A DNA stretch of 64,000 nt from Thalassotalea profundi (lineage in GTDB: Bacteria > Pseudomonadota > Gammaproteobacteria > Enterobacterales > Alteromonadaceae). Location: positions 391,323-455,322 of the forward strand of contig NZ_BNAH01000001.1 of the NCBI RefSeq assembly GCF_014653195.1. Direction: 5' to 3'. Below are positions 56,886-64,000 of this stretch, piece by piece (positions within the stretch are counted from its first letter, which is position 1; each line of letters opens with the position of its first letter). Made by a program: the position numbers and the translations under genes. Below the pieces are notes generated by a model. That model was not told where the DNA came from. It did not search any database and saw nothing but the letters and a program-made list of their open reading frames with translations.

Positions 56886-57701
56886 ATGAACAAAAAATCA
56901 TCGGGTGAAATGCATCAGCAACAACTACCTCTCGCGTTTATACGCGGAGAGGCTTACATCAATAAACCTCAAGATTTATTTATTCCTCCCGATGCGTTAG
57001 AGGTCATTCTTGAAACATTTGAAGGCCCTCTAGATTTACTCTTGTATCTGATCAAAAAACAAAAATTTGATATTCTCGACCTTCCTATTGCTCCTATAAC
57101 TACTCAGTATATGCATTATGTTGAGTTGATGAAAAATGTAAAATTAGAGCTTGCTGCAGAATATTTAGTTATGGCTGCTATTTTGGCTGAAATTAAATCG
57201 CGTTTGTTATTACCTAAACTACATATAGAAGATGAAGAAGTTGATCCTCGAGCTGAACTTGTTAGACGTTTACAAGAATATGAGGTGATTAAATATGCAG
57301 CTCTAAACCTTGATAAACTTCCTCGTATGGAGCGTGATTTTCTATGTGTAAACACCAATCTTCCTGAAAATATACCAATGCGTGCTAATGACAGTGATGT
57401 AGATTTAATGGAGTTGGTCAGCGCACTTCAAGACGTATTAAAGCGTACTCAAGCCTATGAACATCATCATATTGCTAAAGAATCGTTATCAACAAGAGAG
57501 CGTATGAGTAAAATTCTTAATATTTTACAACAGCACACAGATAATGAAGGTTTTATCGCTTTTGAAGCGTTATTTGAGCCAAAAGAAGGACGAAACGGTG
57601 TTGTTGTTACATTTTTAGCGTTATTAGAATTATTAAAAGATCATTTAGTTGAATGTATTCAAACTAATGGATTTGGTCGAATAAATGTTCGAGCGAGCTG
57701 A
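56886..57701 (+). CDS. scpA: Segregation and condensation protein A
   Basis: ScpA is the kleisin that, with ScpB and an SMC partner, organises the chromosome. From ATG 56886 it is 271 aa. Kleisin features are FEGPLDLLLYLIKKQKFDILDLPIAPITTQY near the N-terminus and the C-terminal winged-helix end (FLALLELLKDHLVECIQTNGFGRI). The frame is open upstream into yciO; a start at ATG 56910 is also possible. Gammaproteobacteria with ScpAB often also keep MukBEF; its SMC partner is not in view. Confidence 0.93.
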   Translation: MNKKSSGEMHQQQLPLAFIRGEAYINKPQDLFIPPDALEVILETFEGPLDLLLYLIKKQKFDILDLPIAPITTQYMHYVELMKNVKLELAAEYLVMAAILAEIKSRLLLPKLHIEDEEVDPRAELVRRLQEYEVIKYAALNLDKLPRMERDFLCVNTNLPENIPMRANDSDVDLMELVSALQDVLKRTQAYEHHHIAKESLSTRERMSKILNILQQHTDNEGFIAFEALFEPKEGRNGVVVTFLALLELLKDHLVECIQTNGFGRINVRAS

Positions 57702-57736
57702 AAATTGACGATAAATTAAGATGATAATGGTAAACT

Positions 57737-58351
57737 ATGACAAGTTTAAGTAAGCAGAAATTAATCAAGCTAATTGAAGGTGCTATTTTTGCGTCATCTA
57801 GCCCTTTATCTTTAATGAAAATTAAGCAGCAATTATTGGTTGAATATACGGTTAGTCATCAACAAGTGTTAAATGCAATTGCTGAAATAAGCTTAGTTTA
57901 CAAAGACAGAGCAATAAATCTAGTTGAAGTCGCTTCAGGCTATCGTTTTCAAGTGGTTGATTCGATCGCAAGTGATATAGCGGTATTATTTCAAGAGAAA
58001 GCCCCAAAATATTCTCGCGCGATACTAGAAACTTTAGCATTAATTGCTTATCGACAGCCAATAACTCGTGGAGAAATCGAAGATGTACGTGGTGTTTCTG
58101 TGAGTAGTCATCTCATTAAAACATTATTAGAGCGGGATTGGATAAAAGAAGTAGGTCATAAAGAAGTACCTGGGCGACCTGCACTATTGGCAACAACAAA
58201 AGAATTTTTAGATTATTTTTCGTTAAAATCATTGGCACAGTTACCACAATTGATGCCATTATCAGAATCTTCATTAACAGATATTGAAATGCAATTAGCA
58301 AACTCTGAAAGTGAAGAAAGTACTCAAAAAAGAGAGACAGAGACTAAATAA
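57737..58351 (+). CDS. scpB: Segregation and condensation protein B
   Basis: ScpB dimers bind ScpA. The product is 204 aa with two winged-helix domains: LIEGAIFASSSPLSLMKIKQQL and SRAILETLALIAYRQPITRGEIEDVRGVSVSSHLIKTLLERDWIKEVGHKEVPGRPALLATT, both standard for the family. The acidic tail is variable. It is 35 bp after scpA and about 100 bp before rluB. Confidence 0.95.
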   Translation: MTSLSKQKLIKLIEGAIFASSSPLSLMKIKQQLLVEYTVSHQQVLNAIAEISLVYKDRAINLVEVASGYRFQVVDSIASDIAVLFQEKAPKYSRAILETLALIAYRQPITRGEIEDVRGVSVSSHLIKTLLERDWIKEVGHKEVPGRPALLATTKEFLDYFSLKSLAQLPQLMPLSESSLTDIEMQLANSESEESTQKRETETK

Positions 58352-58451
58352 CCATAGATAACTTAATTAATATTAGCTTAATCCACTTTAAGCTAAACTA
58401 TTTTTATAAGTTACTAGGTTGTGATGTTACTGACGTAAGAGAGTTAGCCCT

Positions 58452-59315
58452 ATGTCTGAAAAACTACAAAAAGTATTGGCCCGCGCGGGTAAAGGTTCAC
58501 GCCGAGAAATGGAAACAATTATTAGCGCAGGACGCGTTAGCATCAACGGGCAAGTCGCTTATCTAGGCGATCGTGTTGAAGGTAATGAACAAATAAAAAT
58601 TGACGGTCATAGTGTCAGTTTACAAGCAAAAGACGAAGAAATTTGTCGCATACTAATGTACAACAAGCCAGAAGGCGAAATGTGTACTCGAAAAGATCCT
58701 GAAGGTCGTCCTACAGTATTTGACAGATTACCTAAGCTTGATTCAAGCCGTTGGATTGCAGTAGGTCGTTTAGATATCAACACGTCAGGAATGCTACTGT
58801 TTACCACTGATGGGGAACTTGCTAATCGATTAATGCATCCTTCCCAGAGAGTGGAGCGAGAATATGCTGTTCGAGTTTTTGGTGAAGTAAATGAAGCCAT
58901 GCTACAAAGGTTAAGAGCAGGGGTAAAACTTGAAGACGGGCCTGCACGTTTTCAAAAAATTAGTTACCGTGGTGGTGAAGGACGAAATCATTGGTTTCAT
59001 GTGGTATTGTCTGAAGGTCGTAACCGAGAGGTTCGCCGTTTGTGGGAAAGCCAAGAAGTACAAGTAAGTCGTTTAATCCGTGTGCGTTATGGTGATATGG
59101 AGATGAAACGTCAGTTACCTGCTGGCGGTTGGACTGAACTATCTCTGCCCGAAGTTAATTATTATCGTCAATTAGTTAACTTAACCCCTGAAGTGAAAAG
59201 TAAGGTCAAGGTTGATGAAAAGGTTATGGATAACGCGAAAAGTCGTCGTATTCGTCGCTCGGTTAAAAAGCATCAAAGTCGTCAGCAACAGGCAACCCGT
59301 AGACGCCGTAGCTAA
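58452..59315 (+). CDS. rluB: 23S rRNA pseudouridine(2605) synthase
   Basis: RluB modifies U2605 near the peptidyl-transferase centre. It is 287 aa with an N-terminal S4 domain ([31 protein letters not shown]) and the RsuA-type catalytic domain. That domain has the nucleophile in [18 protein letters not shown], then [10 protein letters not shown] and [14 protein letters not shown]. The C-terminal tail is very basic (ATRRRRS). The link to scpAB is widespread. A weak GAGAG RBS precedes the ATG. Confidence 0.95.
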   Translation: MSEKLQKVLARAGKGSRREMETIISAGRVSINGQVAYLGDRVEGNEQIKIDGHSVSLQAKDEEICRILMYNKPEGEMCTRKDPEGRPTVFDRLPKLDSSRWIAVGRLDINTSGMLLFTTDGELANRLMHPSQRVEREYAVRVFGEVNEAMLQRLRAGVKLEDGPARFQKISYRGGEGRNHWFHVVLSEGRNREVRRLWESQEVQVSRLIRVRYGDMEMKRQLPAGGWTELSLPEVNYYRQLVNLTPEVKSKVKVDEKVMDNAKSRRIRRSVKKHQSRQQQATRRRRS

Positions 59316-59356
59316 GGTATATTTACGTTAAATTATATTCAGCATTGGAAGTAGTA

Positions 59357-60505
59357 GTGCAAAAACAGTACATTAAAGAACAAGGTGACTTAATTCAATT
59401 ATGTCAACATTTGAAAGAATCAGATGTTTTAATGGTTGATACGGAATTCGTAAGAACGCGAACACTTTACCCTAAATTAGGTTTACTGCAAGTTTGCAAT
59501 GGTGAGTATCTTGCGTTGATAGATCCGCTTGCGGTGGAAGACTTAACTCCTTTTTGGGCGTTAATTGAAGATGAATCGATAGAGAAGGTTATTCACGCTT
59601 GCTCTGAAGATTTAGAAGTGTTTTTAACACAAGCTAATTGTCGCCCTAAAAACTTAATTGATAGCCAAATAATGATGGCATTTTTAGGCCATGGGTTGTC
59701 TTTAGGTTATGCGGCAATGGTTGAGCATTTCTTAGGGGTTATTATCGATAAATCTGACTCTAGAACTGATTGGCTCAAACGACCATTAACTGCAAGTCAA
59801 ATTAGTTATGCGCAAGCAGATGTTGATTTTTTATATCAACTTTATCCAACACTTAAGTCACAATTATTGGCAACTCCTTGGTTTGAAGCAGCGAAACAAG
59901 AAACGGAATTGATGATTGAGCGTAAATTTACCCCTACAGACACTAGCCAGCTTTATCGTCATATTAAAATGAGTTGGCGCTTAGGTGCTAAGCAATTAAA
60001 TTTACTACAATATTTAGCGCTTTGGCGACTAGATCAAGCACAAAAACGGGATATGCCAATAGGTTTTATTGCTAAAGATCCTACATTAATTGGTCTTGCT
60101 AAGCATAATCCTTCTAGTCTCTCGGCTATGAGTAATATTGAAGGTGTTGATACTTTAGATATTCGTCATAAAGGTAAAGCAATGCTATCGGTATTACAAA
60201 AAGCTAATGAAGTGAGTGAGAATGACTATCCAGAAACTATTGTGCGTTTAGATGAATATCCAGGTTATAAACAACTTTTTAAGAAAATTAAAAGCTTCAT
60301 TGCTGATATAGCATCTCAACATGAGCAAACAGTAGAGAACTTAGCTTCTAAAAAGCAAATTAATCAATTTTTGACATGGCACTTTAAGCTCAAAGGGGAA
60401 AACATTCAGCAAGAACAGGTTGATATTCTACGTAATTGGCGAATGAAATTGTTCGGTGAACAATTACTTGAGTTGGCTAAAGATGATTTTTCTCGTATGG
60501 AATAG
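59357..60505 (+). CDS. rnd: Ribonuclease D
   Basis: 3'-5' exoribonuclease of tRNA 3'-end maturation. GTG 59357 with GGAAG 5 nt upstream gives 382 aa; TTG 59345 would add four residues. The DEDD exonuclease motifs are LMVDTEFVRTRTLYPKLGLLQV, IHACSEDLEVF and YAQADVDFLYQLYP. One HRDC domain follows (LLQYLALWRLDQAQKRDMPIGFI), and a second, weaker one may be near the C-terminus. Confidence 0.94.
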   Translation: MQKQYIKEQGDLIQLCQHLKESDVLMVDTEFVRTRTLYPKLGLLQVCNGEYLALIDPLAVEDLTPFWALIEDESIEKVIHACSEDLEVFLTQANCRPKNLIDSQIMMAFLGHGLSLGYAAMVEHFLGVIIDKSDSRTDWLKRPLTASQISYAQADVDFLYQLYPTLKSQLLATPWFEAAKQETELMIERKFTPTDTSQLYRHIKMSWRLGAKQLNLLQYLALWRLDQAQKRDMPIGFIAKDPTLIGLAKHNPSSLSAMSNIEGVDTLDIRHKGKAMLSVLQKANEVSENDYPETIVRLDEYPGYKQLFKKIKSFIADIASQHEQTVENLASKKQINQFLTWHFKLKGENIQQEQVDILRNWRMKLFGEQLLELAKDDFSRME

Positions 60506-60579
60506 GCGAGTAATTTTGTTTGTACGAACCATTTTTATTGGTACACAATCCAATATATTTATTTTTCAAGGCTGTTATT

Positions 60580-60861
60580 ATGTTATGCGCGGTTTATAGA
60601 AGTCCTAAAAAGGCTCAAACTTATTTATTTGTAAAAAAAAGAGATGATTTTTCCGAAGTACCAGATGAACTTAAGTCAATGTTTGGTTCGCCAATATTAG
60701 TGACAATTATTAACTTAGCGACTAAAACTAAACTTGGATTGGCTGATATTAATAAAGTGAAAGAAAATTTGCTCACACAAGGCTATTATTTACAGTTACC
60801 GCCGCCAGAAGAGGATTTATTGAAAGCACATAGGGCTGAACTCAAGCTTGACCAATTATAA
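60580..60861 (+). CDS. ycgL: YcgL domain-containing protein
   Basis: From ATG 60580 the protein is 93 aa and matches YcgL: MLCAVYRSPKKAQTYLFVKKRDDFSEVPDEL, MFGSP and GYYLQLPPPEEDLLKAHRAELK. The upstream extension of the frame does not match the family. The function is unknown. ycgL between rnd and ycgN is a common order in Alteromonadales and Vibrionales. AAGG lies 9 nt before the ATG. Confidence 0.92.
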   Translation: MLCAVYRSPKKAQTYLFVKKRDDFSEVPDELKSMFGSPILVTIINLATKTKLGLADINKVKENLLTQGYYLQLPPPEEDLLKAHRAELKLDQL

Positions 60862-60896
60862 TCATTTATTGAGACATAAATACTGAAAGTAAACTT

Positions 60897-61973
60897 ATGA
60901 TTTATTCTAAAAATTTTATATTAATGACCAAAAATATGCTGGTTTTACTTACTGTTATCTTATTTACCAGTATGTTTGGCGTAAAGGTTGAAGCAGCATC
61001 AACCAAAACACCATTGAGTGAAGAGGAGTTTTTACTTTATGTTGAAAAATTGAAAGTTGAAGCACAAAGTAAAAATTTCTCAATAGAATTTATTGAGAAG
61101 GTCTTTTCTGAACCTACATTTTATCGTCGAGCAGTTAAAGCTGATCGTAATCAACCCGAAGTAGTAGAGACCTTAGATACCTATCTACCTAAACGTGTAC
61201 CTGATTGGAAAATTAAACGTGCTAGGGAACAATTTAAAACTCATTATGAGCTGCTGACCAATATTGCTGAAAACTTTGGTGTACAACCTCGTTTTATCAT
61301 TGCTTTATGGGGACTTGAAACCAATTTTGGTAAAATAATGGGGAACTACAATGTAGTTTCAGCTTTGGCGACACTTGCATATGAGGGGCGTCGTGAAGCC
61401 TTTTATAAAAAAGAATTATGGGCAGCATTAACAATCATTAATGAAGGTCATATTGATGTAGAAGATATGAAAGGTTCATGGGCAGGCGCGATGGGACAAA
61501 ACCAATTTATGCCAACGTCCTTTCTTGCTTATGCGGTAGATGGTGATGGTGATGGTAAGAAAGATATATGGGGTAATCAAGCTGATGTCTTTGCATCTAT
61601 GGCTAATTATCTTAAAAAAGAAGGCTGGAATCGTGATTTAACCTGGGGACGCCAAGTTAAATTACCTAAAGGTTTTGATAAAACATTAGCAATACCTCAA
61701 AGAACGGGTGGACGTAAACAATGGTTAGCGGCATGGAAAAACACCGAAAAAACGTTAGCACAGTGGCAAGCGTTGGGTGTTAGAAGAGCAGATGGTACTG
61801 ATCTCCCTAAAGTAGACATTACTGCAGCTCTAGTCTTTCCTGATGGTGAAAAAGGGCGAGTGTATTTAGCTTACGATAATTATAAAAGTTTAATGCACTG
61901 GAACTTATCTTATTATTTTGTCACTTCGGTAGGACACTTGTCAGATCGTATTAAGTTTCCACCAATAGATTAG
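60897..61973 (+). CDS. MltB-family lytic murein transglycosylase
   Basis: A 358-aa second MltB-type enzyme in this window. It has a signal peptide (hydrophobic MLVLLTVILFTSMFGVKVEA, cleavage near residue 34). The catalytic Glu is about residue 141 in ALWGLETNFGKIMG, followed by GSWAGAMGQNQFMPTSFLAYAVDGDGDGKKDIW. It lacks the C-terminal PG_binding_1 domain of the paralogue at 41241. ATG 60924 is an alternative start. It lies 35 bp after ycgL and may be cotranscribed with it. Confidence 0.9.
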   Translation: MIYSKNFILMTKNMLVLLTVILFTSMFGVKVEAASTKTPLSEEEFLLYVEKLKVEAQSKNFSIEFIEKVFSEPTFYRRAVKADRNQPEVVETLDTYLPKRVPDWKIKRAREQFKTHYELLTNIAENFGVQPRFIIALWGLETNFGKIMGNYNVVSALATLAYEGRREAFYKKELWAALTIINEGHIDVEDMKGSWAGAMGQNQFMPTSFLAYAVDGDGDGKKDIWGNQADVFASMANYLKKEGWNRDLTWGRQVKLPKGFDKTLAIPQRTGGRKQWLAAWKNTEKTLAQWQALGVRRADGTDLPKVDITAALVFPDGEKGRVYLAYDNYKSLMHWNLSYYFVTSVGHLSDRIKFPPID

Positions 61974-62020
61974 TTTCCAAGTAACATGGTATTAATGAAA
62001 TTAGCATTAGGAATAAATTA

Positions 62021-62539
62021 GTGAGTTTGATAAAAGACGCCCCCCCTTTTTGGCAAAGTAAAACTTTAGAGCAAATGACTCGTCAAGAGTGGGAGTCGTT
62101 ATGTGACGGGTGTGCTAAATGTTGCTTACATAAATTCATTGATGATGAAGAAACTGACGATGAATCAGAATTAATGCCAACAACCTACATCAAAGAAGGT
62201 GAGCAGATGAATTACAGCAATATAGCCTGTCATCTGCTTAACGATAAAACATGTCAATGTAGCCAATATAGCAAACGCACTACATTAGTACCTGATTGTG
62301 TTCAACTTACCCAAGACAATATTGATAGCGTGTTCTTTATGCCGCCAAGCTGTACTTATAGACGTTTAAAAGAAGGGCGAGGTATCCCTTCATGGCATCC
62401 TTTATTACATAAAGGTAAAAAATCAGCTATGCATAAAGCTGGCATGTCAGTTCGTGGAAAAATTGTGAAAGATAGTGACGTCGATCTAGATTATTTTGAG
62501 GACTATATTGTTTTATGGCCGCTTGATGATATTGATTAA
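62021..62539 (+). CDS. ycgN: YcgN family cysteine-cluster protein (UPF0260)
   Basis: A 172-aa UPF0260 protein. The cysteines are arranged as LCDGCAKCCLHK, IACHLLNDKTCQCSQYSKR and DCVQL, with C-terminal FFMPPSCTYRRLKEGRGIPSWHPLLHKG; this is the YkgJ-like metal-cluster layout. Start GTG 62021; AGGAATAAATTA precedes it. The function is unknown. It is probably the last gene of the rnd-ycgL-mltB-like-ycgN group. Confidence 0.93.
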   Translation: MSLIKDAPPFWQSKTLEQMTRQEWESLCDGCAKCCLHKFIDDEETDDESELMPTTYIKEGEQMNYSNIACHLLNDKTCQCSQYSKRTTLVPDCVQLTQDNIDSVFFMPPSCTYRRLKEGRGIPSWHPLLHKGKKSAMHKAGMSVRGKIVKDSDVDLDYFEDYIVLWPLDDID

Positions 62540-62861
62540 TGCTAGAGTCTGTTTCAATATAAACTCTAGTATCCCTTGGTATTTGGGTATGTTATTGAAT
62601 AATTATTAATTATCTCTCTATGCAAACTAATACCTAAACAGGCTTACCTTTCCTTATTACTTTATATTTAAAAATAAATACTTATTATCACTATAATTTA
62701 TAATGAATATATCTAGCTTTTCAATGTTATTGCATATTTTTTGTATGAATAATTAGCTATAAATGATACAACAATTGATGCTAATTCAAACAATAATAAT
62801 AATTAGTATGTTGGAATCGGGAAATACTCGTTTTAATAATAATAAATAAAATAGGTGATTT
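62540..62861. other. Intergenic region upstream of pntA
   Basis: A 322-bp, very AT-rich gap holding the pntA promoter and any ycgN terminator. A weak inverted repeat (ACTCTAG near 62542-62566) follows ycgN. No clear promoter boxes were identified. Confidence 0.4.
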
Positions 62862-64000
62862 ATGATCATTGGGATCCCCAAAGAAACCCTCAAAGGAGAA
62901 AATCGTGTCGCGTGTGCGCCCAACGCGGTATCGTCACTCAAAAAATTAGGCTTTGATGTAAGTATTCAAAAAGGTGCAGGCACTAAAGCTAGCTTTTTTG
63001 ATGATGAATTCTTAGCCGCAGAAGCAGAAGTGGTCACTAAAAAAGTATGCTGGCAAGCTGATATTATCTTAAAAGTGAATCCTCCCACTATCGAAGAAGT
63101 TGCTCAAATGAAAGATGGGGCTACGTTAATCAGTTTTCTAGCACCAGCAACTAATAGTGACTTATTAGACTTATTAAAAGCTAAATCAATTACCAGCTTA
63201 GCGATGGAAATGGTACCCAGAATGACACGTTCTCAGTCAATGGATGCCTTAAGTTCTATGGCGAATATTGCTGGTTATCGTGCTGTTATTGAAGCAACAC
63301 ATCAGTTTGGACGCTTTTTAACAGGACAAATTACTGCCGCAGGGAAAATGCCTCCAGCAAAAGTCATGATTATTGGCGCGGGTGTAGCTGGTTTAGCTGC
63401 AATTGGTACCGCTGGAAGCTTAGGTGCGATTGTACGTGCTTTTGATACTCGTCCTGAAGTGAAAGAGCAAATTGAAAGTATGGGAGCTGAATTTCTTGAG
63501 CTTGATTATGAAGAGCCAGAGGATACAGGTTCAGGTGATGGTTACGCTAAAGAAATGAGTAAAGCTTTTATTGATGCTGAAATGGCGTTATTTGCTGAGC
63601 AAGCCAAAGATGTCGATATTATTATTACTACGGCGATGATCCCAGGGAAACCGGCACCTAAATTAATTACCGCAGAAATGGTAGCCTCGATGAAAACAGG
63701 GAGTGTTATTGTTGATTTAGCGGCAGCAGGTGGCGGTAACTGTGAGCTAACTGAAGCCGGTAAAGTAACTAATGCTAATGGCGTACATATTATCGGCTAT
63801 ACAGACTTAGTATCACGATTGCCCAATCAGTCTTCTCAACTTTATGCCAATAACTTGGTTAATTTATTAAAGCTGTTATGTAAAGACAAAGACGGCCAAT
63901 TAACGATTGATTTTGATGATCAAGTGGTTCGAAATATGACGGTAGTGAAAGACAGTGAAATTACTTTTCCACCGCCACCTATTCAAGTAAGTGCAGCTCC
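62862..64000 (+). CDS. pntA: NAD(P) transhydrogenase subunit alpha (partial, runs off the window)
   Basis: PntA is the NAD(H)-binding part of the proton-translocating transhydrogenase. ATG 62862 with AGGTG 5-9 nt upstream opens a frame that stays open to the window edge (379 codons). The N-terminal MIIGIPKETLKGENRVA, SMANIAGYRAV, the dinucleotide motif VMIIGAGVAGLAAIGTAGSLGA and RAFDTRPEVKEQIESMGAEF, and IIITTAMIPGKPAPKLIT are clear. The membrane part of PntA and pntB would lie beyond 64000. Confidence 0.96.
   Translation, partial: MIIGIPKETLKGENRVACAPNAVSSLKKLGFDVSIQKGAGTKASFFDDEFLAAEAEVVTKKVCWQADIILKVNPPTIEEVAQMKDGATLISFLAPATNSDLLDLLKAKSITSLAMEMVPRMTRSQSMDALSSMANIAGYRAVIEATHQFGRFLTGQITAAGKMPPAKVMIIGAGVAGLAAIGTAGSLGAIVRAFDTRPEVKEQIESMGAEFLELDYEEPEDTGSGDGYAKEMSKAFIDAEMALFAEQAKDVDIIITTAMIPGKPAPKLITAEMVASMKTGSVIVDLAAAGGGNCELTEAGKVTNANGVHIIGYTDLVSRLPNQSSQLYANNLVNLLKLLCKDKDGQLTIDFDDQVVRNMTVVKDSEITFPPPPIQVSAA

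Overview
The window is AT-rich chromosomal DNA of a marine gammaproteobacterium. The gene families, gene order and AT bias fit Colwellia or a close relative in the Alteromonadales; this is inferred from memory of the families, not from a database search. No rRNA, tRNA, CRISPR array, prophage or transposase gene was seen.

Layout. Bases 1-6.3 kb hold the translation and RNA-decay block rbfA(end)-truB-rpsO-pnp-nlpI, followed by a membrane-anchored putative metalloprotease. 6.7-9.2 kb carries a CsdA-CsdE fusion convergent with tcdA. 9.6-21.2 kb is the central-metabolism block: gltA divergent from sdhCDAB-sucABCD, whose SucB has two lipoyl domains. 21.2-28 kb is accessory: a DUF2971 gene, a tandem array of about 620-bp hairpin-rich non-coding repeats, a secreted repeat protein, a small glutaredoxin, a BNR lipoprotein and a zinc-ribbon protein. 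28-38 kb holds mostly small or poorly known genes plus trxC, a uracil-DNA glycosylase family gene, lepB, two adjacent GYF_2-domain genes and a diguanylate cyclase split by a frameshift at a slippery A-run. 38-47 kb has a Tat-exported molybdenum hydroxylase pair, an MltB-type transglycosylase, glnS, a DMT transporter and a Gfo/Idh/MocA oxidoreductase. 47-55 kb is a complete, translationally coupled trp operon on the minus strand (DAHP synthase-trpE-G-D-CF-B-A). 55.3-62.5 kb is rnm(trpH)-yciO-scpA-scpB-rluB-rnd-ycgL-mltB-like-ycgN, and the window ends inside pntA.

How the parts work together. gltA, sdh and suc encode five consecutive TCA-cycle enzymes, from citrate synthase to succinate dehydrogenase with isocitrate and aconitase steps elsewhere. 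The trp operon carries its own DAHP synthase, so entry into the shikimate pathway is co-regulated with tryptophan synthesis. Its leader has a classical attenuator (a peptide with three consecutive Trp codons, an antiterminator and a terminator). A second Trp-rich reading frame lies between the terminator and the first structural gene.

Most worth a second look: (1) the 22.2-24.2 kb tandem array, whose copies keep the same hairpins with different sequences; (2) the double Trp leader; (3) the A AAA AAC site inside the GGDEF gene.
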